A stretch of DNA of 64,000 nucleotides from Paenibacillus brasilensis (GCF_009363115.1 NZ_CP045298.1:2138001-2202000), one strand, 5' to 3'; counted from the first letter of the stretch, positions 34,990 to 45,030 are shown. Notes: a model not told the origin generated them from the sequence alone. Program-made: numbers and translations.

Positions 34990-36255
34990 ATGATCGCAAA
35001 ATTCAGAAAAGGTTCGTATAGACTATCTGCCGCCGCAATAATTCTGGTTCTTGTCTTAAGTGGCGTAATCCTCGCTATTACATTAAAGAGCGGTAAGAAT
35101 ACTGAATCAGCTGTAGATCCAAACGTAGGTTCCATGAAGGGAACTTTTTCTTCATGGAAGGTAGAACGTCTTAATGATTGGGTAAAATGGTTTCCTAGTC
35201 TGGCAAGGGCAAACGACTTTTCCGGTTTTCGGTTCAAAGTACCCGATTATCTACCTCCTGGTTATCAACTTCAAAATGTCGAGGTTCTTAAGAATTATGT
35301 CAATCGTATCGATAATCAAGTTACTATTACTTTTGTATCAAACTTTGGAAAATCGGATGAAAAAAAATTCACGTTGCTCGTCTCCAAGGGAAATTTACTC
35401 CAAACATACAGTCGATCGGTGGCGGGGGATGTCAGAAGTAATGCTCCGGCATCTTGGGGGAATGCACAAGTCCGTTCCTACAAACAAGATGAGGTTACGT
35501 ATGCCGGCATCAAAGGCACATTAGTAACCCAAATTCAAAATTATGAATACCATCAACCGGAAAGGGAAAAAAGCTTTGTTTGGCAGGATGAGGGAGTCTG
35601 GTATGCAATGAATTACTATAGTGAAAATCATTCCAGAGAAGGTCACCCTGAGTTTTGGACGAATATCTCGCAAAACGAGCTGGAGAAATTGTTGCTATCT
35701 TTTACATTCCCCCAACAAATCCAAAATGTCAGCTACGATGGAAAAGGAAATTCGTTTCCTATATATGACGAAAAGGATTTGCTGGAAGCAAAAAAAATTT
35801 TGGGTTTTAAGGTGAAGTTCCCAATTGGCCTGTCGAATAACCAACTTAAGCTTATTGACTCGCTACTGCTCCAGGCAGGAGATCAAAACACGGGTTACGA
35901 TTTTAGGCCAGACGCGGATTCAATTAAAAATATATACCATGCAGAATACAATTCTAAAATATATGAAATAAATGATGAACTCGCCCTCTATCAGAGCAAG
36001 GTTCCCATTGTTAATGCTGCAAAACTATCCGTAATTCGCAAATTAGATATTAACGGCATCGACATTTCCGTTGGTGAGGACAACAATAACGTCTACAATG
36101 AATATGGACGCGGCACAACAAACAAGAAGGACACCAGAAGTCAAACCTATTACTTATGGAAGCAGAACGGTATTTACTATACTGCCATCTTTTTGGGTTT
36201 GGACAAAAATCAGGAAGAAATCGTTAAGACATTGGTACTTGCGCCCATCCAATAA
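34990..36255 (+). CDS. Membrane-anchored DUF4367-domain protein
   Basis: A 421-residue protein with a short basic N-terminus, one membrane anchor (about residues 13-32) and an extracellular part. Two DUF4367-type segments are visible: FKVPDYLPPGYQLQNVEV...VTITF...GTLV...VWYAMNYYS..LEKLLLSF at about 80-240, and KILGFKVKFPIGL...DISVG...TYYLWKQNGIYYTAIFLG at about 265-420. Such domains are frequent in sporulation and anti-sigma-type proteins of Paenibacillaceae. CGGAG eight bases before ATG 34990 decides the start. No sigma factor is adjacent. Confidence 0.75.
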   Translation: MIAKFRKGSYRLSAAAIILVLVLSGVILAITLKSGKNTESAVDPNVGSMKGTFSSWKVERLNDWVKWFPSLARANDFSGFRFKVPDYLPPGYQLQNVEVLKNYVNRIDNQVTITFVSNFGKSDEKKFTLLVSKGNLLQTYSRSVAGDVRSNAPASWGNAQVRSYKQDEVTYAGIKGTLVTQIQNYEYHQPEREKSFVWQDEGVWYAMNYYSENHSREGHPEFWTNISQNELEKLLLSFTFPQQIQNVSYDGKGNSFPIYDEKDLLEAKKILGFKVKFPIGLSNNQLKLIDSLLLQAGDQNTGYDFRPDADSIKNIYHAEYNSKIYEINDELALYQSKVPIVNAAKLSVIRKLDINGIDISVGEDNNNVYNEYGRGTTNKKDTRSQTYYLWKQNGIYYTAIFLGLDKNQEEIVKTLVLAPIQ

Positions 36256-36433
36256 ATTAGGAAAATTCAAACTGGACTATTCTGCATGTACGGATACTCT
36301 TGTTGCGACAGGCCAGGTCTTTTGGGGAATCGCCGACCGAAACCGACCGAATGTGATCCGTACACGCAGCAGTAAGTGCAGATAAGCTTCGCTTATCGAT
36401 GTATCCTAGCGAATCCGAGTTGTCGCTGCAACA

Positions 36434-36467
36434 ATGTCCCGATAAGCCCAATGTTCGACCGGGACAT
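36434..36467. other. Hairpin in the mqo downstream region
   Basis: ATGTCCCG (36434-36441) and CGGGACAT (36460-36467) form an 8-bp stem. A second stem, AGCGGTGGG/CCCACCGCT, lies at 36511-36535 just after the mqo stop and may act as a weak terminator without a T-run. Confidence 0.5.
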
Positions 36468-36565
36468 CTGACCACTTAGACGAGATTTTGTATTCTTAAG
36501 CAAGCACTTTAGCGGTGGGGAGACTTCCCACCGCTTGGCGTTGTATTTATTTCTAAATTCACGAA

Positions 36566-38065
36566 TTAACGATGCAGCAGTTCTTTTTCGCCCAGACCAA
36601 GCGTCTGTGTTGTGGATGCATGAATTTTTTGGAAAAGTTCTGGGTTTTCCGCTAGTGCCACACCATAAGAAGGAATCATTTCTTTTAATTTCGGTTCCCA
36701 ATCTTTCATATGTTGTGGGAAACATCTTTCTAATACTTCCAGCATAACGTTAACAGCAGTAGATGCACCCGGAGAAGCGCCGAGCAAAGCAGCTACTGAG
36801 CCATCAGCAGCACTAACCACTTCCGTACCAAATTGAAGTGTGCCTCTTCCGCTCGCCGTATCTTTGATCACCTGCACGCGCTGGCCTGCTACCACGATCC
36901 CCCAGTCCTCGATTTGGGCATTTGGAATAAATTCGCGTAATTCTTCCAGGCGCTTTTCATTCGATAACATCACCTGCTCGATCAGGTATTTGGTCAACGC
37001 CATCTCTTTTGCGCCTGCCGCCAGCATCGTCAAGAGGTTATTGGGTTTTACAGAACAGACCAAATCGAAATTTGAACCCGTTTTCAAAAACTTTGGTGAA
37101 AAGCCGGCAAATGGCCCAAATAGCAGTGCTTTTTCGTTGCCGATATATCTTGTGTCCAGATGCGGGACAGACATGGGAGGAGCACCCAGCTTAGCTTTAC
37201 CGTATACTTTTGCATGATGCTGCGTGACAACCTTTGGATTATTACATACCATAAATAGTCCACTTACCGGAAATCCTCCGATATGCTTGGACTCAGGAAT
37301 ACCCGTTTTTTGTAATAAAGGCAGACTACCGCCCCCACCGCCGATAAAGACGAACTTGGTCGTATGGTATTCGATTTTACCGTTTTCAAGATTATGCACT
37401 TTGACTTCCCACGAGCCGTCGCTCATACGTTTAATATCCTTAATATTATGCTTGTATTTGATCTCAACGTCTTTACTTTGTAAATGCTCAAACAACATGC
37501 GTGTTAAAGCTCCAAAGTTCACATCTGTTCCAGAGTCGACTTTGGTTGCTGCCATCGGTTCATTCGAGGTACGGCCTTCCATGATCAGCGGAATCCATTC
37601 CTTTAGCTTTTCAAGGTCGTCAGAAAATTCCATTCCTTGGAACAGGGGAACCTTTGATAGCGCTTTAAATCGCTTTTTCAAAAAGGATACATCTTTCTCC
37701 CCTATGACCAGACTCATATGAGGTATTGGCCTGATGAAGTCCTGCGGATTACGAATCAGATTGCTAGTTACAAGAAAAGACCAAAACTGTCTTGAGAGCT
37801 GAAACTGCTCATTAACGTTTACAGCCTTGCTAATATCTATAGATCCGTCAGGCTTCTCGGATGTATAGTTCAGCTCGCACAGTGCAGCATGGCCCGTACC
37901 CGCATTATTCCATTCGTTAGAGCTTTCTTCTCCTGCGTTTGCGAGTTTCTCAAACACTTTAATTTCCCATTCCGGTGCTAACTCTTTCAGCAATGATCCC
38001 AGAGTCGCACTCATGACTCCGGCACCAATTAAGATAACGTCTGTTTTTTTCTGAATGCTGCTCAT
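36566..38065 (-). CDS. mqo: Malate:quinone oxidoreductase
   Basis: A 499-residue FAD-dependent peripheral membrane enzyme that oxidises malate to oxaloacetate and passes electrons to menaquinone. [20 protein letters not shown] is the FAD dinucleotide-binding start; [34 protein letters not shown] and GRLQ-like [19 protein letters not shown] are the Mqo-specific blocks. Length and ends fit the family. AAGGAAGG precedes ATG 38065. It is monocistronic. Two TTATAG(W)CTATT motifs lie upstream. Confidence 0.95.
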   Translation of the reverse strand: MSSIQKKTDVILIGAGVMSATLGSLLKELAPEWEIKVFEKLANAGEESSNEWNNAGTGHAALCELNYTSEKPDGSIDISKAVNVNEQFQLSRQFWSFLVTSNLIRNPQDFIRPIPHMSLVIGEKDVSFLKKRFKALSKVPLFQGMEFSDDLEKLKEWIPLIMEGRTSNEPMAATKVDSGTDVNFGALTRMLFEHLQSKDVEIKYKHNIKDIKRMSDGSWEVKVHNLENGKIEYHTTKFVFIGGGGGSLPLLQKTGIPESKHIGGFPVSGLFMVCNNPKVVTQHHAKVYGKAKLGAPPMSVPHLDTRYIGNEKALLFGPFAGFSPKFLKTGSNFDLVCSVKPNNLLTMLAAGAKEMALTKYLIEQVMLSNEKRLEELREFIPNAQIEDWGIVVAGQRVQVIKDTASGRGTLQFGTEVVSAADGSVAALLGASPGASTAVNVMLEVLERCFPQHMKDWEPKLKEMIPSYGVALAENPELFQKIHASTTQTLGLGEKELLHR

Positions 38066-38180
38066 AAAAACCTTCCTTATCTCTTATTTTTGCAAAAAAG
38101 AGCAGGCCCTCCTGCTTAGGTGATACAAGAAGCAAGGCTCCACTCAGGAACATACCTTTTCTGTCTCCATTATAACTAAA

Positions 38181-38232
38181 TTATAGTCTATTAAAAATAA
38201 AACTAACTACCATATAATAATTATAGACTATT
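38181..38232. repeat. Paired ATAG-W-CTAT motif upstream of mqo
   Basis: TTATAGTCTATT (38181-38192) and TTATAGACTATT (38221-38232) are exactly 40 bp apart, about four helical turns, in the mqo promoter region. Each is a short dyad ATAG-N-CTAT. They may be operator half-sites for an unknown regulator. Confidence 0.45.
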
Positions 38233-38574
38233 TATGTTAAAAAGTGAGAATTCATTCCGCAAAAATAAGGATTGAACTCAGCTTTTTACAAGATTTACGG
38301 CTTGATTTTGTTTATTTTCTGCGTTAGCACTATTTTAACCGAAAATGAAGCCTTCGCATAATCTAAGAAATGGATGCATCCAGGATATACAATAATGAAT
38401 GGATTATGATCTACATACATCCATATTATGCGAGCAGGCTTATCGGGTGATCCATAGTCACCCTTATCCTACGTATATTAATCGACAAAGAAGTATCTTC
38501 TATGCAGAACTCATCAGAAAAAAAGCAGCACAAGGCTGCTTCTCATTGAGAACGATATCCATTAGTATCTGCAC

Positions 38575-39028
38575 TCAAACCACATATTCAGCCATAATTA
38601 GCTCGATATCAAACGGAGTAATCCCTCTTTCCAATGAGAATATCGCATCGGCCTGATTGGCTGTATCTACTAACTCCCCTCTTGCCTTGGCATGGAGGTT
38701 GAATAAATCGTACAGATCCGGTTTACATAAATCTGTCATGGCTTTGCCCATCAAGATCATGCCTTTTTGGCTCCCCTCCACATTATTGTAGTAATGAAAT
38801 CGTTCATTATGGCGGGCGTTATATTGTGGCAACCCTTCATTCCTACACCAATCAACCGTACTGTAACTTGCCGGAGTGCTTTGTGGGCTGGATGATGCGC
38901 AAGAAACCCGGTTCCGGCGAAATATTCGAGCCTTCGACGGTACGGCCTGTGGGCGTGCCATGAACGGTCCCCTCTTTCCACCAACTGAAGAAACGAATGG
39001 TGTCCCCTCAACAACGAGATTGGGTGGC
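38575..39028 (-). pseudogene. Degraded gene of unknown family
   Basis: The minus strand carries at least two frame changes. One frame reads TPFVSSVGGKRG, the next GTPTGRTVEGSNISPEPGFLRI..HSGKLQYG and a third NNVEGSQKGMILMGKAMTDLCKPDLYDLF...ELVDTANQADAIFSLE..IELIMAEYV. The last 65 codons look like a conserved C-terminus, but I cannot name the family. An open frame spans 38575-39057, but it mixes coding and non-coding phases. Confidence 0.45.
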
Positions 39029-39571
39029 TTACCTGACATAAAGCGATCTATCACCATAAGAGGAATTGAAGCGATACCCTTTTTTGATGTTCTTTTGTTG
39101 TATTATTGTTCGTTTAAATAGTTTCTGTATGGATGCTGTATCCAAAAGCGCTGTAAGCGCCACTAATGGATTCCAATAATCTTTGTAATGTACGATTCTA
39201 TGGTCCCTTGTTTCGATCACGGAGATATACTTCTGAAGATAGGGCTTGTCGGTAGTCAGGACTTGCGCTTCCTCAATTCCGAATTCAACGACCATGAAGT
39301 TGGGGTTCAACGTGAAGTGAAATGTGGGTTCACTGAACTGTGAGATATCAAACCTTTGAGGAAAGTCTTTAATATACTCATAAATGGCAGCCTTCCCTTC
39401 AAGTTTTTGAGTAAAGCCTTTAGGAGCGTAAGGAAACTCGAACAGCGCATTGTCATCAAAAAGTTCAATAAATTGGTTCATGTCTTTCTCTAATAAAGAC
39501 TTGCAAAACTTACTGAAAATCTCCCGTGAAGCTTCCCGCACCTTTTCGTTATCTGCCGGATTGAATGTCAT
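39029..39571 (-). CDS. SnoaL-like/NTF2-fold protein
   Basis: A 180-residue NTF2-like protein: FSKFCKSLLEKDMNQFIELFDDNALFEFPYAP, LEGKAAIYEYIKDFP and a DHRIVHYKDYWNPLVAL end, the pattern of SnoaL-like polyketide-cyclase/isomerase relatives. The usual C-terminus is just after NPLVALTAL; here about 30 extra residues (RTIIQQKNIKKGYRF...) run on, possibly because the original stop was lost next to a decayed gene. AAGGAGTG decides ATG 39571. It follows an SDR gene by 60 bp in the same direction. Confidence 0.75.
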   Translation of the reverse strand: MTFNPADNEKVREASREIFSKFCKSLLEKDMNQFIELFDDNALFEFPYAPKGFTQKLEGKAAIYEYIKDFPQRFDISQFSEPTFHFTLNPNFMVVEFGIEEAQVLTTDKPYLQKYISVIETRDHRIVHYKDYWNPLVALTALLDTASIQKLFKRTIIQQKNIKKGYRFNSSYGDRSLYVR

Positions 39572-39631
39572 ATTTACCACTCCTTATTCGTTTGTTCGCT
39601 ATTAAATAAAAATGAATAGTTTTACCCGCTT

Positions 39632-40492
39632 TCATTTCTGTTTCCAGTAAGAGGCGTGAGCGATTGCGAAGTCATTCAGAGATCTGGGTGGACGTCCGGT
39701 TACACGTTCAACGGTGCTCGTAACCTGATCTTCGGTACCGTGAAGCCTGATCGCTTCATCCAGACCTGCGAGAAAATAAGCATAGTCTTCCGTCATGCCC
39801 AGTTTCACCATCCCAGCCGCCAGTTCCTCCGTGCTAATATTCACATGCTTGATGGTTCGCCCTGCAATGGCCCCGATGATTTCTCCAGCTTCCGCGTAAC
39901 TAAGGGACTGAGGACCCGTGATGACATGATCTGTATTATGAGGTTGCTCATCAATCAGCGCTCTCACACCGACCTCAGCAATATCGTCAGCATCAACGAA
40001 TCCAACCTGCCCCGATCCTGTAGCAGTAATCATTACCCCATCACCATTAATTTGAGCCCCGTGATGACCCTCGGTGAAATTTTGCATAAAATAAGAAGGA
40101 CGTAGTACCGCCCACTCCGGCACAAGCTGACGAATTGCCTTATGCACGTTGCCAAACACCGGCCCTTCTTCGGGCACGGATGCGCTGCTAAGCAAGACGA
40201 CCCGGCGCACGCCTACCCTTAAAGCCTTCTCCAGAAACGACACCATGATCTTGGATGGGTCCATGACTGCAAGGGGACCTACCAAATAGATTTTATCCAC
40301 GTTTTTTAGAGCCGGTTCAAACGTCGTCTCATCGAACCAATCAAAGGTCACATGCTCATTTGTGCTACCTGGAGCGGAAGTGCCGCGGTAGGCCGTACGA
40401 ACGGCATATCCTAAATCTGTAAGTCGCTTAGCTATACGGCTTCCCGTTTTACCTCTTCCACCTGTTACTAGAATTTTACCGTTTTTAGGCAT
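39632..40492 (-). CDS. NAD(P)H-binding oxidoreductase, NmrA-like SDR
   Basis: A 286-residue atypical SDR: GGRGKTGSRIAKRL at 11-24 binds NAD(P), VVLLSSASVPEEG covers the active-site strand without a YxxxK, and LRPSYFMQNFTE, VDADDIAEVGVRAL and LNDFAIAHASYW are typical of the NmrA/AgnL4-like group seen in antibiotic or quinone metabolism. GGGAG precedes ATG 40492. It is likely transcribed with the SnoaL-like gene and regulated by the TetR gene upstream. Confidence 0.85.
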   Translation of the reverse strand: MPKNGKILVTGGRGKTGSRIAKRLTDLGYAVRTAYRGTSAPGSTNEHVTFDWFDETTFEPALKNVDKIYLVGPLAVMDPSKIMVSFLEKALRVGVRRVVLLSSASVPEEGPVFGNVHKAIRQLVPEWAVLRPSYFMQNFTEGHHGAQINGDGVMITATGSGQVGFVDADDIAEVGVRALIDEQPHNTDHVITGPQSLSYAEAGEIIGAIAGRTIKHVNISTEELAAGMVKLGMTEDYAYFLAGLDEAIRLHGTEDQVTSTVERVTGRPPRSLNDFAIAHASYWKQK

Positions 40493-40693
40493 ATCAATTA
40501 CTCCCTTTCTTTTTCTAGACTAATAAGTCCAAAATGGTTGTGAACAGTCAGTCATATTGGTTCAGTAACCGGAAACAGACCGCGTCAATTCGCCGCTTGC
40601 GATGTGTCGCAACACTACGTTTGTTACCATTTCATTTTTCGGATCAAATGGTCCAATAAGATTAAAATTTAATGGAGCATCCATACCGCTCCA

Positions 40694-41278
40694 TTAATGG
40701 TCAAGCGCAGTAAGAGTAACAGCTGCAATATCGTCCAAAACTTCCGGATCCGAGGTTAATTTAGCAGCTTGGGTTAACGAATATCTCGCCTGATTCAAAT
40801 ATCGGGCAAGGGCAAGGGGGTTTAGACGTTCACTAAGGTCACCCTGCTTTTGTGCGCGCACTAATGCTTTATAAAAAGCTTGCTCCAAACGTGCCGTATC
40901 TTGTTTGAAGAACTCTGCGATGTCCGGATCGTGAGGGACTTGGTCGATGGCACTGTGCATAATGAAGCATTCCTTGCGGCGCTGTTCATCCTTCAGAACG
41001 GCTACAACCTCATAAATGATATCGGTAATAGCTTTCTTCGCCGAACCGGGGCGTTCCAAATAGGAAATGACAGCAGCGCTTTTATCATTCATATAATGCT
41101 TCACTGCCGAGATAAAGAGATCCCTCTTTGTTCCATACGTGTCATATAGACTTTGGCGAGCTATACCTAACCCATCGAGTAAATTTTGCAGCGAGGTGCC
41201 CTCATAACCATAGTGGCCAAATACCTCCATAGCCTTGTGCAGCACAAGCGTCGTATCGAATTCCTTGCTTCTCCCCAT
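40694..41278 (-). CDS. TetR-family regulator
   Basis: A 194-residue repressor. HTH at 25-45 (GTSLQNLLDGLGIARQSLYDTYGTKRDLF) and a TetR_C_16-like helical ligand-binding domain. GGAGGTG precedes ATG 41278. It is the first gene in a same-strand series with the SDR and SnoaL-like genes, about 200 bp upstream of the SDR, and probably regulates them in response to a small molecule. Confidence 0.88.
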   Translation of the reverse strand: MGRSKEFDTTLVLHKAMEVFGHYGYEGTSLQNLLDGLGIARQSLYDTYGTKRDLFISAVKHYMNDKSAAVISYLERPGSAKKAITDIIYEVVAVLKDEQRRKECFIMHSAIDQVPHDPDIAEFFKQDTARLEQAFYKALVRAQKQGDLSERLNPLALARYLNQARYSLTQAAKLTSDPEVLDDIAAVTLTALDH

Positions 41279-41706
41279 GTATTGAACACCTCCTTTCTGA
41301 CACCTATCTTATCTTTTCCAGATCGTTTAGTCAAAAAAAAATAAGTCCATTGAAAATCAAAAAAAGAGACTTGTTTCAGTTAAAGAACAAATCTCTTTTT
41401 GTTTTGTTTAAACAAATCAGCCGTTTACACCTTGGAGAATACGTATTGCTACATTTCTCGCTGCATGAGGTTGGTGTTATAGATTAAGATTATCTCCAAG
41501 GACATTACGGATGACGAAAAAAGATAGTAATGGCCCGCTTTCGCTTTACTATTATTTGTGATACGGTTCTCAGCGCTGTCTGTATCGACAAGTTTTAGGG
41601 CCATCCTTTGCGGGATGGCCTTAAAATTATAGAACATGCATTGTATATTCTCTTTACTTCTTGTAGCTATGGCCCAGTACCCGCCGCCTTGTTACCCAAA
41701 TTGCCT
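41279..41706. other. Intergenic region with two hairpins
   Basis: About 430 bp without a gene. A stem at 41361-41400 (AAAAAGAG..CTCTTTTT, T-runs on both strands) is a terminator for the HxlR gene or an insulator. GGCCATCC/GGATGGCC at 41599-41620 forms a second, GC-rich stem. Confidence 0.55.
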
Positions 41707-42084
41707 TTAACTCTCCTCCCCTTGTATCGCTCGATTTTCATTAAGCCACACTTTATAAGACTCCCCCCATGCTTTCATAGACATAATGACCGGTTCCAAA
41801 GTCCTTCCGAAATCAGTAAGGGAGTATTCCACTCTTGGCGGAACCTCTTTATATATTTCGCGGTGAATGATGCCATCCCGTTCAAGCTCTCTTAACTGTA
41901 ATGTGAGCATAAACTGCGTAATTCCCGGATTGAGGCGCCTGAATTCATTGAATCTTTTCGTTCCGTCCAGAAGCTGATAGAGAATGATCCCCTTCCACTT
42001 TCCACCAATAACATCCAGCGTTGTTTCAACAGGACATGCTTGCATATCCGGACTCGCTCCATATTTGTTTCTTCGGTCTCCCAT
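41707..42084 (-). CDS. HxlR-family regulator
   Basis: A 125-residue winged-helix regulator with the family start CPVETTLDVIGGKWKGIILYQL, FNEFRRLNPGITQFMLTLQLRELERDGII and YSLTDFGRTLEPVI. Cys17 is at the position of the redox- or quinone-sensing cysteine in YodB/CatR/HypR-type members. GGGGGAT precedes ATG 42084. It is divergent from a quinone reductase-like gene across 126 bp, a standard arrangement for electrophile sensing. Confidence 0.88.
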   Translation of the reverse strand: MGDRRNKYGASPDMQACPVETTLDVIGGKWKGIILYQLLDGTKRFNEFRRLNPGITQFMLTLQLRELERDGIIHREIYKEVPPRVEYSLTDFGRTLEPVIMSMKAWGESYKVWLNENRAIQGEES

Positions 42085-42140
42085 CAGCTTATCCCCCTAA
42101 AGGTTTGAATTTTAATACTATATCATAAAAATATGCGTAC

Positions 42141-42153
42141 TTACTTAAAGTAA
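42141..42153. promoter_or_regulatory. Candidate HxlR operator
   Basis: TTACTT-A-AAGTAA, a perfect 6-bp dyad in the divergent promoter region, similar to TACT...AGTA sites of YodB-type regulators. GTACTTAC just before it forms a partial second copy. Confidence 0.55.
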
Positions 42154-42210
42154 TCGAATTGATTTACAATGCAACTGTACAACATTTCCTATTTGAGAGG
42201 ATGGATACCC

Positions 42211-43254
42211 ATGAATACTCACCAAAAGATGAAAGCAGTCGGTGCTTACCGATACCTCCCAATATCCAATCCGGAAAGCCTTATTGATCTGCATTTGGAT
42301 AAACCGGAACCTACGGGCCGTGATTTGCTTGTAAATGTAAAAGCAATCTCTGTCAACCCTGCAGACGTGGGCGTTCGCGAGAAACATAACTACGAAGCCG
42401 AATCACCGAAAATTCTTGGTTGGGATGCTGCTGGAATCGTAGAACAAGTTGGCCCTGACTGTCAATTGTTTAAACCTGGGGACAAGATCTATTATGCGGG
42501 CAGTGTATCTCGACCAGGCAGTAATAGTGAATTTCACTTGGTTGATGAACGAATTGTAGGAAACATGCCAAAAAGTTTGGATTTCGCAGCCGCCGCCGCA
42601 TTACCGCTTACCTCGATAACTGCATGGGAGGGCCTATTTGATCGTTTAGGAATTAGCCTAAACGCGAATGAAAACAAAAATATACTTATTATCGGTGCAG
42701 CAGGAGGAGTTGGATCGATTGCCATTCAACTTGCCAAATTAGCAGGTCTGACTGTCATCGGTACTGCTTCGCGTCCAGAGTCAACTCAATGGGTCAAAAG
42801 TCTAAGTGCGGATTTTATAATAAACCACAACAACCCTTTTCAACCTCAGCTCAAAGAATTTGGTATAGACACCGTAGATTATATCTTTTGCTTGAATGAC
42901 ACTGTACAACATCTAGCCAATATGGCGGAGGTCATTACCCCTCAAGGTATAATTTGCTGTATCGTACCCGCAGATAAGGCTACCTGGGCAGGAAGCCTGA
43001 AAATGGACTTGCTGTTTTCTAAAAGTGTAACGTTTGTATGGGAGTTCATGTTTACACGGTCCATGTTTCATACCAAAGACATGATTAAACAACACGAATT
43101 GCTGAATGACCTAGCGGACTTAATCGATGATGGAAAATTAAAAACTACACTAAATGAACGACTAGAACCCATTAATGCAGCAAACCTAAGGTTAGCGCAT
43201 GAGAAGTTGGAAACTGGACGGTCTATTGGAAAAATTGTTTTAGAAAACTTCTGA
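42211..43254 (+). CDS. Zinc-binding-type quinone oxidoreductase (MDR superfamily)
   Basis: A 347-residue medium-chain reductase lacking zinc ligands: VSVNPADVGVREKHN, GWDAAGIVEQVG, GPDCQLFKPGDKIYYAG, ALPLTSITAWEGLFDRLGI and IIGAAGGVGSIAIQLAKL for NADPH. This is the ZADH/AL_MDR_2-like group that reduces quinones and enones. AGAGGATGG precedes ATG 42211; the earlier ATG at 42169 lies in the promoter. Probably derepressed by quinones through the divergent HxlR gene. Confidence 0.88.
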   Translation: MNTHQKMKAVGAYRYLPISNPESLIDLHLDKPEPTGRDLLVNVKAISVNPADVGVREKHNYEAESPKILGWDAAGIVEQVGPDCQLFKPGDKIYYAGSVSRPGSNSEFHLVDERIVGNMPKSLDFAAAAALPLTSITAWEGLFDRLGISLNANENKNILIIGAAGGVGSIAIQLAKLAGLTVIGTASRPESTQWVKSLSADFIINHNNPFQPQLKEFGIDTVDYIFCLNDTVQHLANMAEVITPQGIICCIVPADKATWAGSLKMDLLFSKSVTFVWEFMFTRSMFHTKDMIKQHELLNDLADLIDDGKLKTTLNERLEPINAANLRLAHEKLETGRSIGKIVLENF

Positions 43255-43345
43255 TACTACGAAAAAGGCACGTTTGGTTCCAAAAAGCGGTAATGTGAAT
43301 AGGCAAGACTACCCACTATCAACTATAAAATACGCAGAGGTTAAG

Positions 43346-44164
43346 ATGACTCATCCTTATCGTCCCATCCATACACCCGCATTGCAGCCGGAGCTGCGCC
43401 GACCCTGGTACCTTTGTCGGGAATATGCGCCGAGCCGCCGCTTGGAATCGATCGTAGCCTTCTATTGGACGATGAACTATCAGCCGGTAACGGAGGGCCA
43501 ATGGCATCGCGTCATCCCGGATGGCTGCTTCGATATCGTTGTCGATCTTCGTTCTCCCTCAAGCCGAAAAGCTGCCCGGGTCAAAGGGCTGGCGACTCGA
43601 ACCGAAGTTTTGCATTTCGCCCAGGCTCGTTCGATATTCGGCATTCGGATGTATTCGGAAGCAGCCCGAACGTTATTGAAGTTCCCCCTCTCGGCGTTCA
43701 GGGAACACCCTGTCTACCTGGAAGATGTCTGGGGCCTTGAAGGGCTGAATTGGGTCGAACAAATTCTGACCGCCAAGACAACAACGGAGATCATGGAACG
43801 GGTCGAGCACAAATTAAACCAATTGCTGACGGACAGCGATAGGCCTGCTCCTTCTCTGGTATATCAAAGCATGCAGTATATGTATTCCTGCAAAGGCAAT
43901 CTTTCCGTGGCGGATTTGGCGGATCAGGTTCATTTCAGCGAGAGGCACCTGAGAAGGGCATTCCACAGGGAGCTCGGGTTAAGCCCAAAGGAGATGCTGG
44001 GGATCGTCCGGTTTCAAAGTATTCTGCGGGAGTTCGCCAGCGGGGACTATTCCAGCTTGACGGATCTTGCGCTGAAATACGGCTATTACGATCAGTCTCA
44101 TTTTGCCAATACCTTCGCCCGTTACTACGGGTTGCCTTTTAAACGCCTGACCAAACGGGGATGA
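43346..44164 (+). CDS. AraC-family regulator
   Basis: A 272-residue regulator. The N-terminal 150 residues are of the DUF6597 type (SRRLESIVAFYWTMNYQ, HRVIPDGCFDIVVDL, FGIRMYSEAARTLLKFPL); the C-terminal AraC domain has LSVADLADQVHFSERHLRRAFHRELGLSPKEML and LALKYGYYDQSHFANTFARYYG. AGAGGTT close to ATG 43346 decides the start. It precedes a small VOC gene by 85 bp, a pairing common in Bacilli, where the regulator and the glyoxalase-like protein are expressed together. Confidence 0.87.
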   Translation: MTHPYRPIHTPALQPELRRPWYLCREYAPSRRLESIVAFYWTMNYQPVTEGQWHRVIPDGCFDIVVDLRSPSSRKAARVKGLATRTEVLHFAQARSIFGIRMYSEAARTLLKFPLSAFREHPVYLEDVWGLEGLNWVEQILTAKTTTEIMERVEHKLNQLLTDSDRPAPSLVYQSMQYMYSCKGNLSVADLADQVHFSERHLRRAFHRELGLSPKEMLGIVRFQSILREFASGDYSSLTDLALKYGYYDQSHFANTFARYYGLPFKRLTKRG

Positions 44165-44249
44165 AGAAGTCCGATATTTCCTATTTTGACCGTCGACTCC
44201 GAAGATACAATAGGGGTGAAAATAAATCACACCGATGGGAGTGTCAAGC

Positions 44250-44627
44250 ATGACGGTTAAGGTGAAGAGAATCGCGATTTTCGTGGAGCGGATGGAACGG
44301 GCTTTGAATTTCTACCGTACGCTGGGATTGGAAATTCCGGCAAGCGCCGACGAAGAACAACACGTAGAGGTGGAGCAAAACGGGCTTATCCTGGCCTTCG
44401 ACACATGGGAAATGGCGGAAGGCATTCTAGGCGGCAGTGAAAAGCCTGTCGGGTATCGGATGGAGATCGCCTTCCAGTTCGACAGCCGCGAAGCGCTGGA
44501 CGAATTGTACCGTCAATTGACGGCTAAGGGCTATACCGGATATCTCGTGCCGCAGGATACACCTTGGGGAGAGGGCTATGCGATCGTCAAGGATCCCGAC
44601 GGCAATCTCATTAGTTTGGTCGCTTAA
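44250..44627 (+). CDS. VOC-superfamily protein
   Basis: A 125-residue glyoxalase/dioxygenase-like protein: KRIAIFVERMERALNFYRTLGLEIP and YRQLTAKGYTGYLVPQDTPWGEGYAIVKDPDGNLISLV, the second ending in the PDGN turn. The usual first metal ligand is replaced, so it may be a binding protein. GGGAGTG precedes ATG 44250; ATG 44235 overlaps it. GC content is higher than around it, like the AraC gene, so the two may have been acquired together. Confidence 0.85.
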   Translation: MTVKVKRIAIFVERMERALNFYRTLGLEIPASADEEQHVEVEQNGLILAFDTWEMAEGILGGSEKPVGYRMEIAFQFDSREALDELYRQLTAKGYTGYLVPQDTPWGEGYAIVKDPDGNLISLVA

Positions 44628-44701
44628 GAGAAGAGAACCTTGAAACCGCAGCAGTCTTGAACATGATCGGCTATGAAGACCAGAAGCCATCCTGCTCGGA
44701 C

Positions 44702-44726
44702 GGGCACCCTTCCGGGTGCCCTTTTA
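44702..44726 (+). terminator. Terminator of the AraC/VOC unit
   Basis: GGGCACCC (44702-44709), 4-base loop, GGGTGCCC (44714-44721), then TTTT. Confidence 0.85.
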
Positions 44727-44729
44727 CAA

Positions 44730-45030
44730 TTTACGCGAGTTTGTAATACTGGATTTGGGTAAAGGCCAGAACCCCATGTACAGCCTAACTCCAATTTAGA
44801 TCAGACGCCCTTCGGGAAATCCGTCGACAAGGTGAGATCATTCTGTGACTCCATGTGGACGCTTCCGTAGCCAGGGCAGCTCGGTCTGCCACGCCAACAG
44901 CGTCCGCAAGGACGAGGCCGAGAAGCATCTTTTAAGCATAGCCCCTCCGCTATTGGCTCAGTGGTAGGGGCTTTTCCTTTGTCCGGAAAAGCCTTCAGTT
45001 CCTTGCAAGTACAACTCTGCAATCAATAGG
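44730..45030. other. Intergenic stretch with a second terminator
   Basis: No gene is seen. A frame near 44790-44870 reads like a protein tail (TPFGKSVDKVRSFCDSMW) but is unidentified. AGCCCCT/AGGGGCT at about 44940-44972 followed by TTTTCCTTT is a terminator-like stem. Confidence 0.4.

Noticed and set aside
44935..44985. tRNA-like look of GGCTCAGTGGTAGGGGC
   Set aside because: GGCTCAGTGGTAG resembles a D-arm, but no anticodon stem, T-arm (GTTCRA) or acceptor stem can be folded; it is better read as a terminator stem.
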